Assembly: GCA_027622555.1 (NCBI GenBank)
Contig: JAQBYJ010000008.1
Span: forward strand, 1-64,000
DNA from: Verrucomicrobiota bacterium
GTDB taxonomy: Bacteria > Verrucomicrobiota > Verrucomicrobiia > Opitutales > UBA2995
DNA: 64,000 bases
Reading direction: 5' to 3'
Below are positions 53,726 to 63,391 of this stretch, piece after piece. The notes under the pieces were generated by a model. The model worked only from the letters and a program-made list of their open reading frames with translations, did not search any database and had not been told where the DNA came from. Positions within the stretch are counted from its first letter, which is position 1, and each line of letters opens with the position of its first letter. Both the position numbers and the translations under genes were made by a program.

Positions 53726-54453
53726 ATGAACCATTGGCTGAAAACGTTTTGGACCGAAACCTGGAGCATCCTTTTAGAAATGTCTCCCTACCTGAAGATC
53801 TGGGAGCAGCATACCTTAGCAATCCGTGGCTAACTTATGTGGCAGTTACCATGGTCGCAATTCCGCTCTATGTTTGCTCTACGGGTTCCATTCCAATCGC
53901 TTTTGCGTTTATGGCAGCCGGAGTAAGTCCGGGAGCAGCTCTCGTTTTTTTAATAGCCGGACCCGCTACAAATGTCGCTACGATCACAACGCTGGTAAAA
54001 ATACTGGGGCGACGGACCATTGCGATTTACCTCACATCCATTGTGCTCATTTCATGGTTTAGTGGTTTCTTGTTGGACGCATACGGAAGTAGCTTCGTTG
54101 GAAATTCAATAATGCTCCACACAGATCACAGCAATCAATCCATCCTTCACTTCCTATCCGGCGTTGGATTAATTGCCATGCTGGGTTGGACATTCCTGTA
54201 TCCAAAAATTAAAAAGCCTGCCCGAAATTCGTCGCTTGAGGGTTTAAGAACTTCAATTTTGAGAGTTGAAGGGATGACCTGTAGTCACTGCGCGAGTAGT
54301 GTCTCTCAAGCCGTATTAAGCATTCAAGGTGTTCAATCAGCTGAAGCAGACCACACACAGAACCTGATTTGGGCACACGGATACAACTACGATTTAACCG
54401 CCATTGGCAAAGCCGTCGTTGATGCCGGTTTTGAGTATAAAGGCCTGGCTTAA
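53726..54453 (+). pseudogene. SO_0444-type Cu/Zn efflux permease broken by an internal deletion
   Basis: The gene's natural start is the ATG at 53726, preceded by GAGG overlapping the csoR stop. It encodes NHWLKTFWTETWSILLEMSP, the family N-terminus, and then reads out to TAA. From about 53790 another frame gives the C-terminal half: the conserved IPLYVCSTGSIPIAFAFMAA and FLIAGPATNVATIT helices, then a C-terminal HMA metal-binding domain with MTCSHCASS. Around 170 residues of the first membrane half are missing and the frame shifts. A TTG at 53734 can open the second frame, but the product would lack half of the channel. Confidence 0.85.
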
Positions 54454-54465
54454 CCCTGTGGGACA

Positions 54466-55179
54466 TTGAACCTGATTCTTTTTAGTCCAACCGAGCTCGC
54501 GAGCCCTCTTTTATTAACCGATCCAAGGGCAAAACATATTCTCAATGTCCTCAACACGCAACAGGATGAATCCTTTGACGTTGGACAAATCAACGGCCCC
54601 CGAGGAAAAGCCAGGTTGATTAAGATAGAAAAGAATTCACTGCTACTGTCGTTCCAATGGGAAAAGGACACTCCGGAACTATACCCCATCGATCTTTGGG
54701 TGAGCTATTGTAGACCTCAAACTTGCAGAAAGATCCTTCAAGAATGTACTTCATTGGGTGTACGAAGTTTTACGTTTTTCGAAAGTGAAAAATCTGAACC
54801 GGGCTATAAAATGAGTCGCCTGTGGACTTCGGGAGAATCTGAGCGACTGATGCTCCAGGGAGCAGGACAAGCGTTTTGTACCAGGATTCCAAAGCTCACG
54901 CTTGTCTCTTCGTTGGAGGATGCGCTTCCCCACGCCTCAGTCGAGGGCAGCCGATTAGCAATGGACAACTATGAATCGACAAAAGAGTTGACCTCCATGG
55001 TTAAGAAAACCCTGCCTCTTACCGTGGCTCTGGGAGGGGAAAGAGGATGGAGTCAAAGTGAAAGAAACCTGCTTAGGGCCAATAACTTCATATTGACCGG
55101 TATGGGAACTCGAGTGTTGAGAACGGAAACAGCCTGTATCGCGGCAATTTCAATCCTTAGAAGTAATATGAAGCTGTGA
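54466..55179 (+). CDS. RsmE-like SPOUT rRNA methyltransferase, second paralogue
   Basis: A 237-residue SPOUT-fold protein with the RsmE layout. The N-terminal PUA-like part starts NLILFSPTELASPLLLTDPR. The knotted C-terminus has VALGGERGWSQSE and TGMGTRVLRTETACIAA, equivalent to the SAM-binding GPEGG and LG-R-LR-ETA motifs. The start is a TTG, 12 bases after the permease remnant stop. It is more divergent than the RsmE at 56086 (GGERG replaces GPEGG) and belongs to the NLILF-type subfamily, so its target base may differ. Its 3' end overlaps rsmD by 30 bases. Confidence 0.8.
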   Translation: MNLILFSPTELASPLLLTDPRAKHILNVLNTQQDESFDVGQINGPRGKARLIKIEKNSLLLSFQWEKDTPELYPIDLWVSYCRPQTCRKILQECTSLGVRSFTFFESEKSEPGYKMSRLWTSGESERLMLQGAGQAFCTRIPKLTLVSSLEDALPHASVEGSRLAMDNYESTKELTSMVKKTLPLTVALGGERGWSQSERNLLRANNFILTGMGTRVLRTETACIAAISILRSNMKL

Positions 55180-55737
55180 ATCAGGTTTAAATATCGCCAA
55201 AGACGGTCCATCTCCCCGCGCCTTACCAAGCTGTTTGATTAACATCCAACCTTCCGAAGCCATAGTAACGCTAGCGGGTTTCTCGATCACTAGGGTTCCA
55301 TCGGGACAAAGCAAGTCTCTGCCGATCCGAAACAGTTCAGCGATAATATTTGGGTAAAGCCGATAAGGCGGATCAGCAAAAACGATGTCAAAGCTCTTGG
55401 GATGAAACGAACTCCATTTAAAAACATCGGATCGAATAAACGAAACAGATGATGGGCTAACTCCCGCACTTTTCGCAACACGCGCAATATTTTCGGTCAT
55501 ACATCGAGCACAATGACGGTCGGATTCAACAAAGACTCCTTCTGCAGCTCCTCGACTCCAGGCTTCCAAGCCATAAGCACCTGTTCCGGCAAAAAGATCA
55601 GCAAAGCGTACCCCCTTCACTTCGTTTCCGAGAGATGAAAACAAGGCTTCTCGAAGTACATCTGCGGCCGGTCTCGTTTTTTGGCCGGTAGGTGACACCA
55701 GTTGGATCCCTCGGGCTTTCCCTCCTGTAATTCTCAT
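55150..55737 (-). CDS. rsmD: 16S rRNA (guanine-966-N2) methyltransferase
   Basis: A 195-residue Rossmann methyltransferase. The N-terminus RITGGKARGIQL and TRPAADVLREALFSSL are RsmD hallmarks. The SAM site is FADLFAGTGAYGLEA and the catalytic motif is FADPPYRL. It methylates G966 in the 30S P-site region. It is convergent with the RsmE-like gene upstream, overlapping at 55150-55179. Confidence 0.93.
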   Translation of the reverse strand: MRITGGKARGIQLVSPTGQKTRPAADVLREALFSSLGNEVKGVRFADLFAGTGAYGLEAWSRGAAEGVFVESDRHCARCMTENIARVAKSAGVSPSSVSFIRSDVFKWSSFHPKSFDIVFADPPYRLYPNIIAELFRIGRDLLCPDGTLVIEKPASVTMASEGWMLIKQLGKARGDGPSLAIFKPDSQLHITSKD

Positions 55738-55932
55738 TTAATGTGATTTCCTCTTGGATCTGCAATTTTATGGTAGGAATGTGAAAACTTAAAATGTTTA
55801 CGCTCAGCGACTTAGAAAAATTGAAAATTTTCCAGGAAAAAAAGAGGAAAATTTTGAACGAAATCGAACAATTCTACGTCTTACTCTACATAGCTAATGA
55901 GCATTATTAGAGTATAGTTCATAGTTTCAGTC

Positions 55933-55974
55933 TAGTTTGTAGTTTGTAGTTTGTAGTTTGTAGTTTGTAGTTTG
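55933..55974. repeat. six tandem copies of a TAGTTTG heptamer
   Basis: TAGTTTG is repeated six times without a break. Such perfect short-unit arrays are prone to slippage. There are no spacers, so it is not a CRISPR array. Confidence 0.95.
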
Positions 55975-55981
55975 TTAAGCA

Positions 55982-56011
55982 AAAGAAGCTCCGTGAAGAC
56001 GGAGCTTCTTT
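55982..56011. terminator. strong orphan hairpin
   Basis: AAAGAAGCTCCGT and its exact complement form a 13-base stem with a GAAG loop. T-runs exist on both strands (TTT/TTTT), so it could terminate in either direction. No gene ends nearby: both neighbours start away from it. It might end a small RNA from the gap or protect an RNA 3' end. Confidence 0.55.
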
Positions 56012-56085
56012 ATGTACGCGATAATTAAAGAAAAGTTCATCGCTCGATCTGGACATTAATTGATAATGTGTAGGATCATGCGGCC

Positions 56086-56796
56086 ATGTCAGATTTTCGC
56101 AGCTATGCCAAAAACTTGGACTCTGAGGAGAACCGGATCAAGCTTTCGCCTTTTGAGTCACATCATCTGGTAAACACCAATCGGGCACGCAAAGGAGATT
56201 TAGTGGTAGTGTTTAACGGAATGGGAATTGAATGGAACTGTACTCTTGATGAAGCGGATAAGCGATGCGCAAGTCTTCAAAAATTAACCATTAAGCAATA
56301 TCCCCACAACTTAGTTTGCATAACCCTGGCAATAGGAATCGTCAAAGGAAAGACCTTCGATATTATCTTAAGGCAGGCGACAGAACTCGGAGTCACCAGA
56401 ATCCAGCCTCTACTTACTGAACGTACCATAGTTAACTTGAAAGATGTTTCTTCAAAGTGCGAAAAATGGCAGAGCCATCTCATTGAAGGTTGCAAACAGA
56501 GCGGCAATCCCTGGCTTCCTGAATTGGCAACCCCGGTTGCTTTAAAAACATTCATAGCCCATCATCCCTTAGAGTCGGCGGTTGTGGCCAGTTTGGAGAG
56601 TACTGCGAGGCCCTGGAGCGAAATTAATCCTTTGAAATCTACCACGCTATTTATCGGACCGGAAGGCGATTTTTCAGAGGACGAGTACCGCGAGTTTGAA
56701 TCCAGAGGAGTTGTCCCGGTTTCATTGGGTCCCCATGTTTTGAGATCCGAAACGGCTGCCGTAACGGCGATTGCTCAATTGATGGCTAAATTTTAA
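56086..56796 (+). CDS. rsmE: 16S rRNA (uracil-1498-N3) methyltransferase
   Basis: A 236-residue SPOUT methyltransferase. The N-terminal PUA-like domain contains LSPFESHHLVNTNRARKGD. The catalytic domain has GKTFDIILRQATELGVTRI and the knot motifs FIGPEGDFSEDE and SLGPHVLRSETAAVTAI, all canonical for RsmE. It modifies U1498 of the decoding region. A second, divergent RsmE-like gene lies about 900 bases upstream. Confidence 0.92.
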   Translation: MSDFRSYAKNLDSEENRIKLSPFESHHLVNTNRARKGDLVVVFNGMGIEWNCTLDEADKRCASLQKLTIKQYPHNLVCITLAIGIVKGKTFDIILRQATELGVTRIQPLLTERTIVNLKDVSSKCEKWQSHLIEGCKQSGNPWLPELATPVALKTFIAHHPLESAVVASLESTARPWSEINPLKSTTLFIGPEGDFSEDEYREFESRGVVPVSLGPHVLRSETAAVTAIAQLMAKF

Positions 56797-56811
56797 TGCC
56801 GTTTAAAAAGG

Positions 56812-57870
56812 CTATTCTTCGCTTTCCAACTGCGCCAACAGGAAAGTTGAAGGAGGAAAATTGAAACTATACAAAATGCGATGCAGCATATCTTTGTTAT
56901 TAGACAATTGCATATAGGATCCGTTGAGCTCGATCGTAAAACTTCCCAACATGCTGGAATGGGTCAACATAAGAATCTGATCTCCAGGATCATTGATAAA
57001 TTGGAGCCTTGCCCACTGTTTCCCGTCGAGCAAGACAACTTCCTGTTTCATAATTTGGTAGCCAGAATACTTACCTATCGCACGATTCACCTCTGAGCGT
57101 AAATAGGTTTTGTTATCCGAATACTCTTTGCTCGAATGACAGTTAAAGTAGATGTGGTCCTCAGTTCCTATGGAAACCACTTGGGAATTTTGCCTTACAA
57201 GCCATCCTTCAGGAACAAACACTTCGAAAGGAATTTCCTGCCCCCTGATAATTGAATCAGAAATCAGCGGTTCTGAATTCCAGGTGGATTCGTCTTCATT
57301 AGCGGTGACCAACACAACGGATTCCGTTGACTCAGCGACTTCAATAGTAAGCTCCTCTGTCAAGTCGTTTTCGATCATTTGGTCGGCAGGTGCCTGATTG
57401 GCGATTTCCATTATCTCGGAGATTCCAAGTAATTCCGTACCGTCAACCTCTACCTGTTCCCCATCTTCGCCCAGATAGTAGATGCTACCACTTTCAGAAT
57501 AGTACTGTTTCCCGCCCTCACCTTCGTAAACGGGTACTTGGCTCAAAGATGTTGTTTCTTTGGGATCAGAAAAATCCATCACAACGGCCACTACGAAAAT
57601 CATCATAATTAAACCTGACCCTTTGCCAACAATTAGAATTAAAGCACTGTCTGGAAATATATCCAACCGTGCCATTTTCCACAAAAAGAAGAGTACCACA
57701 AAAATCGAAAGAGAAGTGCCAACAAAAGGTACTTGGCTGGCCAGAGCTCCAGCAAAAGCAGTGATTGCAAGAGGTTTGAAATACAGCTGAGCCTTCATGA
57801 TGGATTTCCCAATCCACAGGAATGCGATTAGAATGATAGTTTCAATTAGGACCTCGAGAAGTACTTGCAT
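56812..57870 (-). CDS. uncharacterised membrane protein
   Basis: I do not recognise this 352-residue protein. Three or four hydrophobic helices fill about residues 5-100. An acidic, Ser/Glu-rich stretch (about 105-215) contains YSESGSIYYLGEDG, and a C-terminal domain (about 220-345) begins FEVFVPEGWLVRQNSQ and includes KQWARLQFIND. The latter resembles the small alpha/beta lipid- or ligand-binding folds of PsbP/DcrB type only in outline. It is on the same strand as, and 114 bases after, the ketoacyl synthase fusion. Confidence 0.65.
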   Translation of the reverse strand: MQVLLEVLIETIILIAFLWIGKSIMKAQLYFKPLAITAFAGALASQVPFVGTSLSIFVVLFFLWKMARLDIFPDSALILIVGKGSGLIMMIFVVAVVMDFSDPKETTSLSQVPVYEGEGGKQYYSESGSIYYLGEDGEQVEVDGTELLGISEIMEIANQAPADQMIENDLTEELTIEVAESTESVVLVTANEDESTWNSEPLISDSIIRGQEIPFEVFVPEGWLVRQNSQVVSIGTEDHIYFNCHSSKEYSDNKTYLRSEVNRAIGKYSGYQIMKQEVVLLDGKQWARLQFINDPGDQILMLTHSSMLGSFTIELNGSYMQLSNNKDMLHRILYSFNFPPSTFLLAQLESEE

Positions 57871-57984
57871 GGCGGGAGTCGACTAACCTACCAGCCTTAA
57901 ACAGCCTTATATACGAAACGAGAGACAGCCTTTGAGGTGCCTGATTTTGATAATATTTTTAAAGACCCAAGCCGAGATGGGAAT

Positions 57985-59562
57985 TTACCATTCAAGCAAT
58001 CCACCAGCATAAGTGAGACCAGCTCCCACCGAGCAGAAAATAATCTTATCGCCTGATTCAAAAATGCCTTCTTCAGCGGCCCATCCAAGCGCCATTGAGA
58101 CCGAGGCGGCAGAGGTATTCGCGTATTTACCAATCGTCACAACAAAGCGATCGTATGGAATTCCAACCCGTTTACTAACCGCCTTAAGAATACGTTCGTT
58201 TGCCTGGTGAGGAACCACCCAATCGACATCATCCACAGTCAGGTTTTCTCTATGGAGAGAATCCTCTATGATATCGGAGAACGCCACCACTGCATATTTA
58301 AACACAGCGGGCCCATTCATGGTTAGGTAAAATTTGGAAAGATCACTTCCGGGTTGGGCGATTGGAATCTTGGCACCCCCACCCGCTCGCTGAATGGCCT
58401 CGTATTGATTAGCATCACCGGTTAGGCGCAATCGATGTAATTGAGGACCCTCAGTAGCATCCGTTAACACGGCCGCTCCGGCACCATCTCCAAAAAGAAA
58501 TGCGGTGCTGTAATCTTCAAAGTTTGTAATCCGGGACAACAATTCCGCCGTCACGACCAATAATTTTGTGGCTGTGCCGGATCTAATAAACGCGCGGCCG
58601 GTTTCAAGAGCATATAACCAACCAGAGCAAGCTGCGTTCAAATCGAAGGCCAACGCGTGAGGAATTCCAAGATGTTTCGCGAGAGCACTGGCAGCACTGG
58701 GAACAGGTTGGTCCGGTATGATGGTCGCCAAAATGATCCCATCGATCTCGGATACATCGACCCCGGCCATGGCTAACGCTCGTTTGCTGGCCTTGGCGGC
58801 GTAGGTAGTAACATCTTCATCTGGCTCAGCAACTCGCCGTTGAGAAATGCCAGTGGTTTTAACAATTTCTTCCTCTGTTTTACCTGGAAATTTTTCGAGC
58901 AGCTCTTTGTTGGTTCGCACTTTATCTGGCACAGCAAACCCAATCCCGGCAACACAGACCGTTTCACGCGCAGGGGAAGCTGATGGGGCGGTTTCCAAAG
59001 AAGTAATGGACTCCGGTTGCGTTGCGATGTAGGCTTGAATATCATCTCCAGATACCCGGCCTCCCGGCCCAGTTGAAGAAATTTCGCTAATAGTGGCTGG
59101 GTCAAATCCGGCCTCTTTGGCAATTCTAATTGCTTTGGGCGTCCACCTCAAATTCCCCGTATCGGACACCGCATGAAGCGATGCTCTAGCAACTTGTTTT
59201 GGTATTGGAACCGGTGACCCTTTTACTGCCTGCGTTGCCCGACTCACTTTTACGGCTGGTTCTTCAATTGTATCGGCTGCTGCATCGTTCACTTCAAGAT
59301 GCTTTAAAGATACATCGTCCGTCTCAATCAGGAGGAATGGTGAATTCGCGTCCACAATGTCTCCAGCTCTGACTAATACCTTTTTGACAGTACCTGTGCA
59401 GGGCGCTTCAAAGTCGAATGCCGATTTATCACTTTCCAACTCAGCACACTTCTGGCCCTTTTCAATCAAGTCGCCTGCCTCTATTTCGAGGTCTATCACA
59501 GTTAATTCGTTAACGGTAGCCCCCATGGAAGGGATCGGGATTTGAGCAACGAAAGTTTTCAT
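57985..59562 (-). CDS. lipoyl / E3-binding-domain / ketoacyl-ACP synthase III fusion
   Basis: A 525-residue fusion. Residues 1-82 are a lipoyl domain with Lys46 in ESDKSAFDFEAP, as in 2-oxoacid dehydrogenase E2 chains. Residues about 138-180 are a peripheral subunit-binding domain (WTPKAIRIAKEAGFDPATIS, then GPGGRVSGDDI), which normally docks E1 or E3. Residues about 200-525 are a complete FabH-type synthase with Cys312 (NAACSGW), His452 (VPHQANERI) and Asn482 (ANTSAAS). The E2 acyltransferase core is absent. Acyl groups could thus pass from a lipoyl arm to the synthase Cys and be condensed with malonyl-ACP. It is last in pyrG-kdsA-fusion, 22 bases after kdsA. The substrate and E1 partner are unknown. 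Confidence 0.9.
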   Translation of the reverse strand: MKTFVAQIPIPSMGATVNELTVIDLEIEAGDLIEKGQKCAELESDKSAFDFEAPCTGTVKKVLVRAGDIVDANSPFLLIETDDVSLKHLEVNDAAADTIEEPAVKVSRATQAVKGSPVPIPKQVARASLHAVSDTGNLRWTPKAIRIAKEAGFDPATISEISSTGPGGRVSGDDIQAYIATQPESITSLETAPSASPARETVCVAGIGFAVPDKVRTNKELLEKFPGKTEEEIVKTTGISQRRVAEPDEDVTTYAAKASKRALAMAGVDVSEIDGIILATIIPDQPVPSAASALAKHLGIPHALAFDLNAACSGWLYALETGRAFIRSGTATKLLVVTAELLSRITNFEDYSTAFLFGDGAGAAVLTDATEGPQLHRLRLTGDANQYEAIQRAGGGAKIPIAQPGSDLSKFYLTMNGPAVFKYAVVAFSDIIEDSLHRENLTVDDVDWVVPHQANERILKAVSKRVGIPYDRFVVTIGKYANTSAASVSMALGWAAEEGIFESGDKIIFCSVGAGLTYAGGLLEW

Positions 59563-59584
59563 CTTGGAAATATAAAATAGGTTT

Positions 59585-60391
59585 TCAACCGGGAGCCAAG
59601 GATTTCATAAGCTTCCAGATTTGCAACAACTCCTCAACCATTTGAGATAATTCAGCCAGCGGAACCATATTCGGCCCGTCTGAAATAGCTTCATCGGGAT
59701 TTGGATGCGTCTCCATAAAAATGCCATTCGCCCCAGCAGCTAAAGCAGCTCGGGCAAGCGGAAGAACAAATTCTCTTTGTCCATCGCTCTTCCCATCCCC
59801 GCCACTTGGCAATTGGACGCTATGCGTAGCGTCAAATATAGTAGGGTGCCCATTTTCCTTCATCAGGTCAAAACTCCGCATATCGACAACAAGGTTACGA
59901 TATCCAAAAGTAGTTCCTCGTTCCGTCAGCCACATCTCAGCGGCACCAGCATTCTCCAGCTTCGCGACCACATGTTTCATGTCTTGCGGAGCAAGAAACT
60001 GGCCTTTCTTAACATTAACCACACGGCCTGTTTCAGCTGCTGCAACCAAAAGGTCGGTCTGGCGACATAAGAAAGCAGGAATTTGAATCACATCCACTAC
60101 ATCGGCCACTACTGATATCTGGGAAATTCCATGCACGTCGGTTACGACTGGAAACTGATAGCGACTCTTGATTTCAGCCAATATTTCGAGCCCAGCTTTT
60201 AGACCAGTGCCACGAGCTCCTTCCATAGAGGTACGGTTAGCTTTGTCGAAAGATCCTTTGAAAACGATGTTTAGAGCCGGATTATTTTCCCTCAATTCGG
60301 CCAAACATTCCGCCACAGGTCTGCAGATTTCCAAGGACTCCAAAGAACAGGGCCCTGCCAGTAGTAAAAGTTTGTTGGGATCAAATAGCAT
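59585..60391 (-). CDS. kdsA: 3-deoxy-8-phosphooctulonate (KDO-8-P) synthase, metal-dependent class
   Basis: A 268-residue TIM-barrel enzyme joining phosphoenolpyruvate and arabinose 5-phosphate to KDO-8-phosphate for lipopolysaccharide. Blocks are [56 protein letters not shown] and [17 protein letters not shown] at the N-terminus has the Cys that binds metal in the Aquifex-type class, where E. coli has Asn. The metal His, Glu (FMETHP) and Asp (ISDGPN) are also present. Its ATG abuts the pyrG stop directly. Its presence indicates KDO-containing lipopolysaccharide. Confidence 0.94.
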   Translation of the reverse strand: MLFDPNKLLLLAGPCSLESLEICRPVAECLAELRENNPALNIVFKGSFDKANRTSMEGARGTGLKAGLEILAEIKSRYQFPVVTDVHGISQISVVADVVDVIQIPAFLCRQTDLLVAAAETGRVVNVKKGQFLAPQDMKHVVAKLENAGAAEMWLTERGTTFGYRNLVVDMRSFDLMKENGHPTIFDATHSVQLPSGGDGKSDGQREFVLPLARAALAAGANGIFMETHPNPDEAISDGPNMVPLAELSQMVEELLQIWKLMKSLAPG

Positions 60392-62342
<1,951 letters not shown>

Positions 62343-63350
62343 ATGAATAAAGATACATTTCAAAATAAGGTCATCGGGATGGGTTCTCCGGTGGTGGATC
62401 TGTTAGCTCATGTGAGTGATGAGTTCGTTCTCTCGGTCGCAGGTGAAAAAGGTGGCATGGTGCTGGTGGATACTCTGACGATGGATGATTTATTGGCCAA
62501 ACTACCAGTCAAACCTGTTCTCGCTCCAGGTGGTTCGACCGGGAATACCGTTTTGGGACTCGCCGAACTTGGAAATCCCGCAGCTATGTTGGGCAAAATT
62601 GGAAACTGTGAAATTGGCACTTTTTACAGAAATGGGCTAATGGGTCGTGGCGGAGACGGAAGCCGTTTCAAGGTAGGAACTATTGCGAATGGCCGTTGCC
62701 TGTCCTTGGTAACTCCGGATTCGGAGCGAACGATGCGCACGGATTTGGGAGCCGCAATGACCTTGGATCCCGAGGAAATTTCAGTGCACGATTTTCAAGG
62801 CTACCATCATGCCCACATCGAAGGCTACATATTGTTCAACCGGGATTTGATGTATAAGGCCCTCGATTCAGCAAAAGCGGCAGGGTGCACAATTAGTTTG
62901 GATTTGGCTTCTTTTGAAGTGGTTCATGCCACAAAGGACATCATGGCGGATATCATAAAAAACTACGTGGATGTCATCTTTTCAAACGAAGAAGAAGCCG
63001 CCGCGTTCACTGGCCTGGGACAGGATTATACAGCCATGGTTAGGTACTTAGCTCAATTAGCTGAGATTGCTGTGGTAAAGCTTGGAAAGAATGGGTCACT
63101 CATCGCACAAGGAAATGAAGTTTTTTCAGTGGCTGCTTGTCCTGTAGCCCGAGCGGTAGACACAACAGGCGCAGGCGACCTATGGGCTTGCGGCTTTCTT
63201 TACGGATGGTTGAACGGCCGGGACTTAAAGCGGTCGGGAGAATATGGATCAATACTTGGAGCAGAGGCGGTTCAAGTCATGGGTGCCTCCATACCAGAAT
63301 CCCGCTGGCAGGTTATCCGTGAGCAATTCTTGCCGAAGAATAAAAGTTGA
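62343..63350 (+). CDS. PfkB-family sugar/nucleoside kinase
   Basis: A 335-residue ribokinase-fold kinase. The N-terminal substrate lid has GMGSPVVDLLAHV, followed by PGGSTGNTVLGLAELG. The catalytic and anion-hole signature DTTGAGDLWACGFLYG lies near residue 265, and FSNEEEAAAFTG is the family's ATP-side block. It is closest in layout to the adenosine-kinase-like branch of PfkB seen in Verrucomicrobiota and Bacteroidetes. The substrate could be adenosine, ribose or fructose type. It is monocistronic and convergent with the next gene. Confidence 0.88.
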   Translation: MNKDTFQNKVIGMGSPVVDLLAHVSDEFVLSVAGEKGGMVLVDTLTMDDLLAKLPVKPVLAPGGSTGNTVLGLAELGNPAAMLGKIGNCEIGTFYRNGLMGRGGDGSRFKVGTIANGRCLSLVTPDSERTMRTDLGAAMTLDPEEISVHDFQGYHHAHIEGYILFNRDLMYKALDSAKAAGCTISLDLASFEVVHATKDIMADIIKNYVDVIFSNEEEAAAFTGLGQDYTAMVRYLAQLAEIAVVKLGKNGSLIAQGNEVFSVAACPVARAVDTTGAGDLWACGFLYGWLNGRDLKRSGEYGSILGAEAVQVMGASIPESRWQVIREQFLPKNKS

Positions 63351-63391
63351 TCGAGATTTCGACCACAACTTCAAAGGAACCATTAACAAGC

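Larger units (their letters stand above)
55738..56085. other. 348-base gap with tandem heptamers and an orphan hairpin
   Basis: The region lies between rsmD (starting leftwards) and rsmE (starting rightwards), so it should contain two promoters. Besides AT-rich sequence (for example two GGAAAATTTT-like blocks near 55830-55855) it holds the 7-base tandem repeat and the hairpin listed separately. No gene is seen. Confidence 0.5.

Noticed and set aside
53734-54453. A short intact permease-HMA protein starting at TTG 53734
   Set aside because: The natural family N-terminus is present in another frame from 53726, and the first membrane half is missing, so this is better read as a deleted gene.
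55933-55974. Repeat array as a possible CRISPR
   Set aside because: The unit is 7 bases with no spacers and no cas genes nearby.
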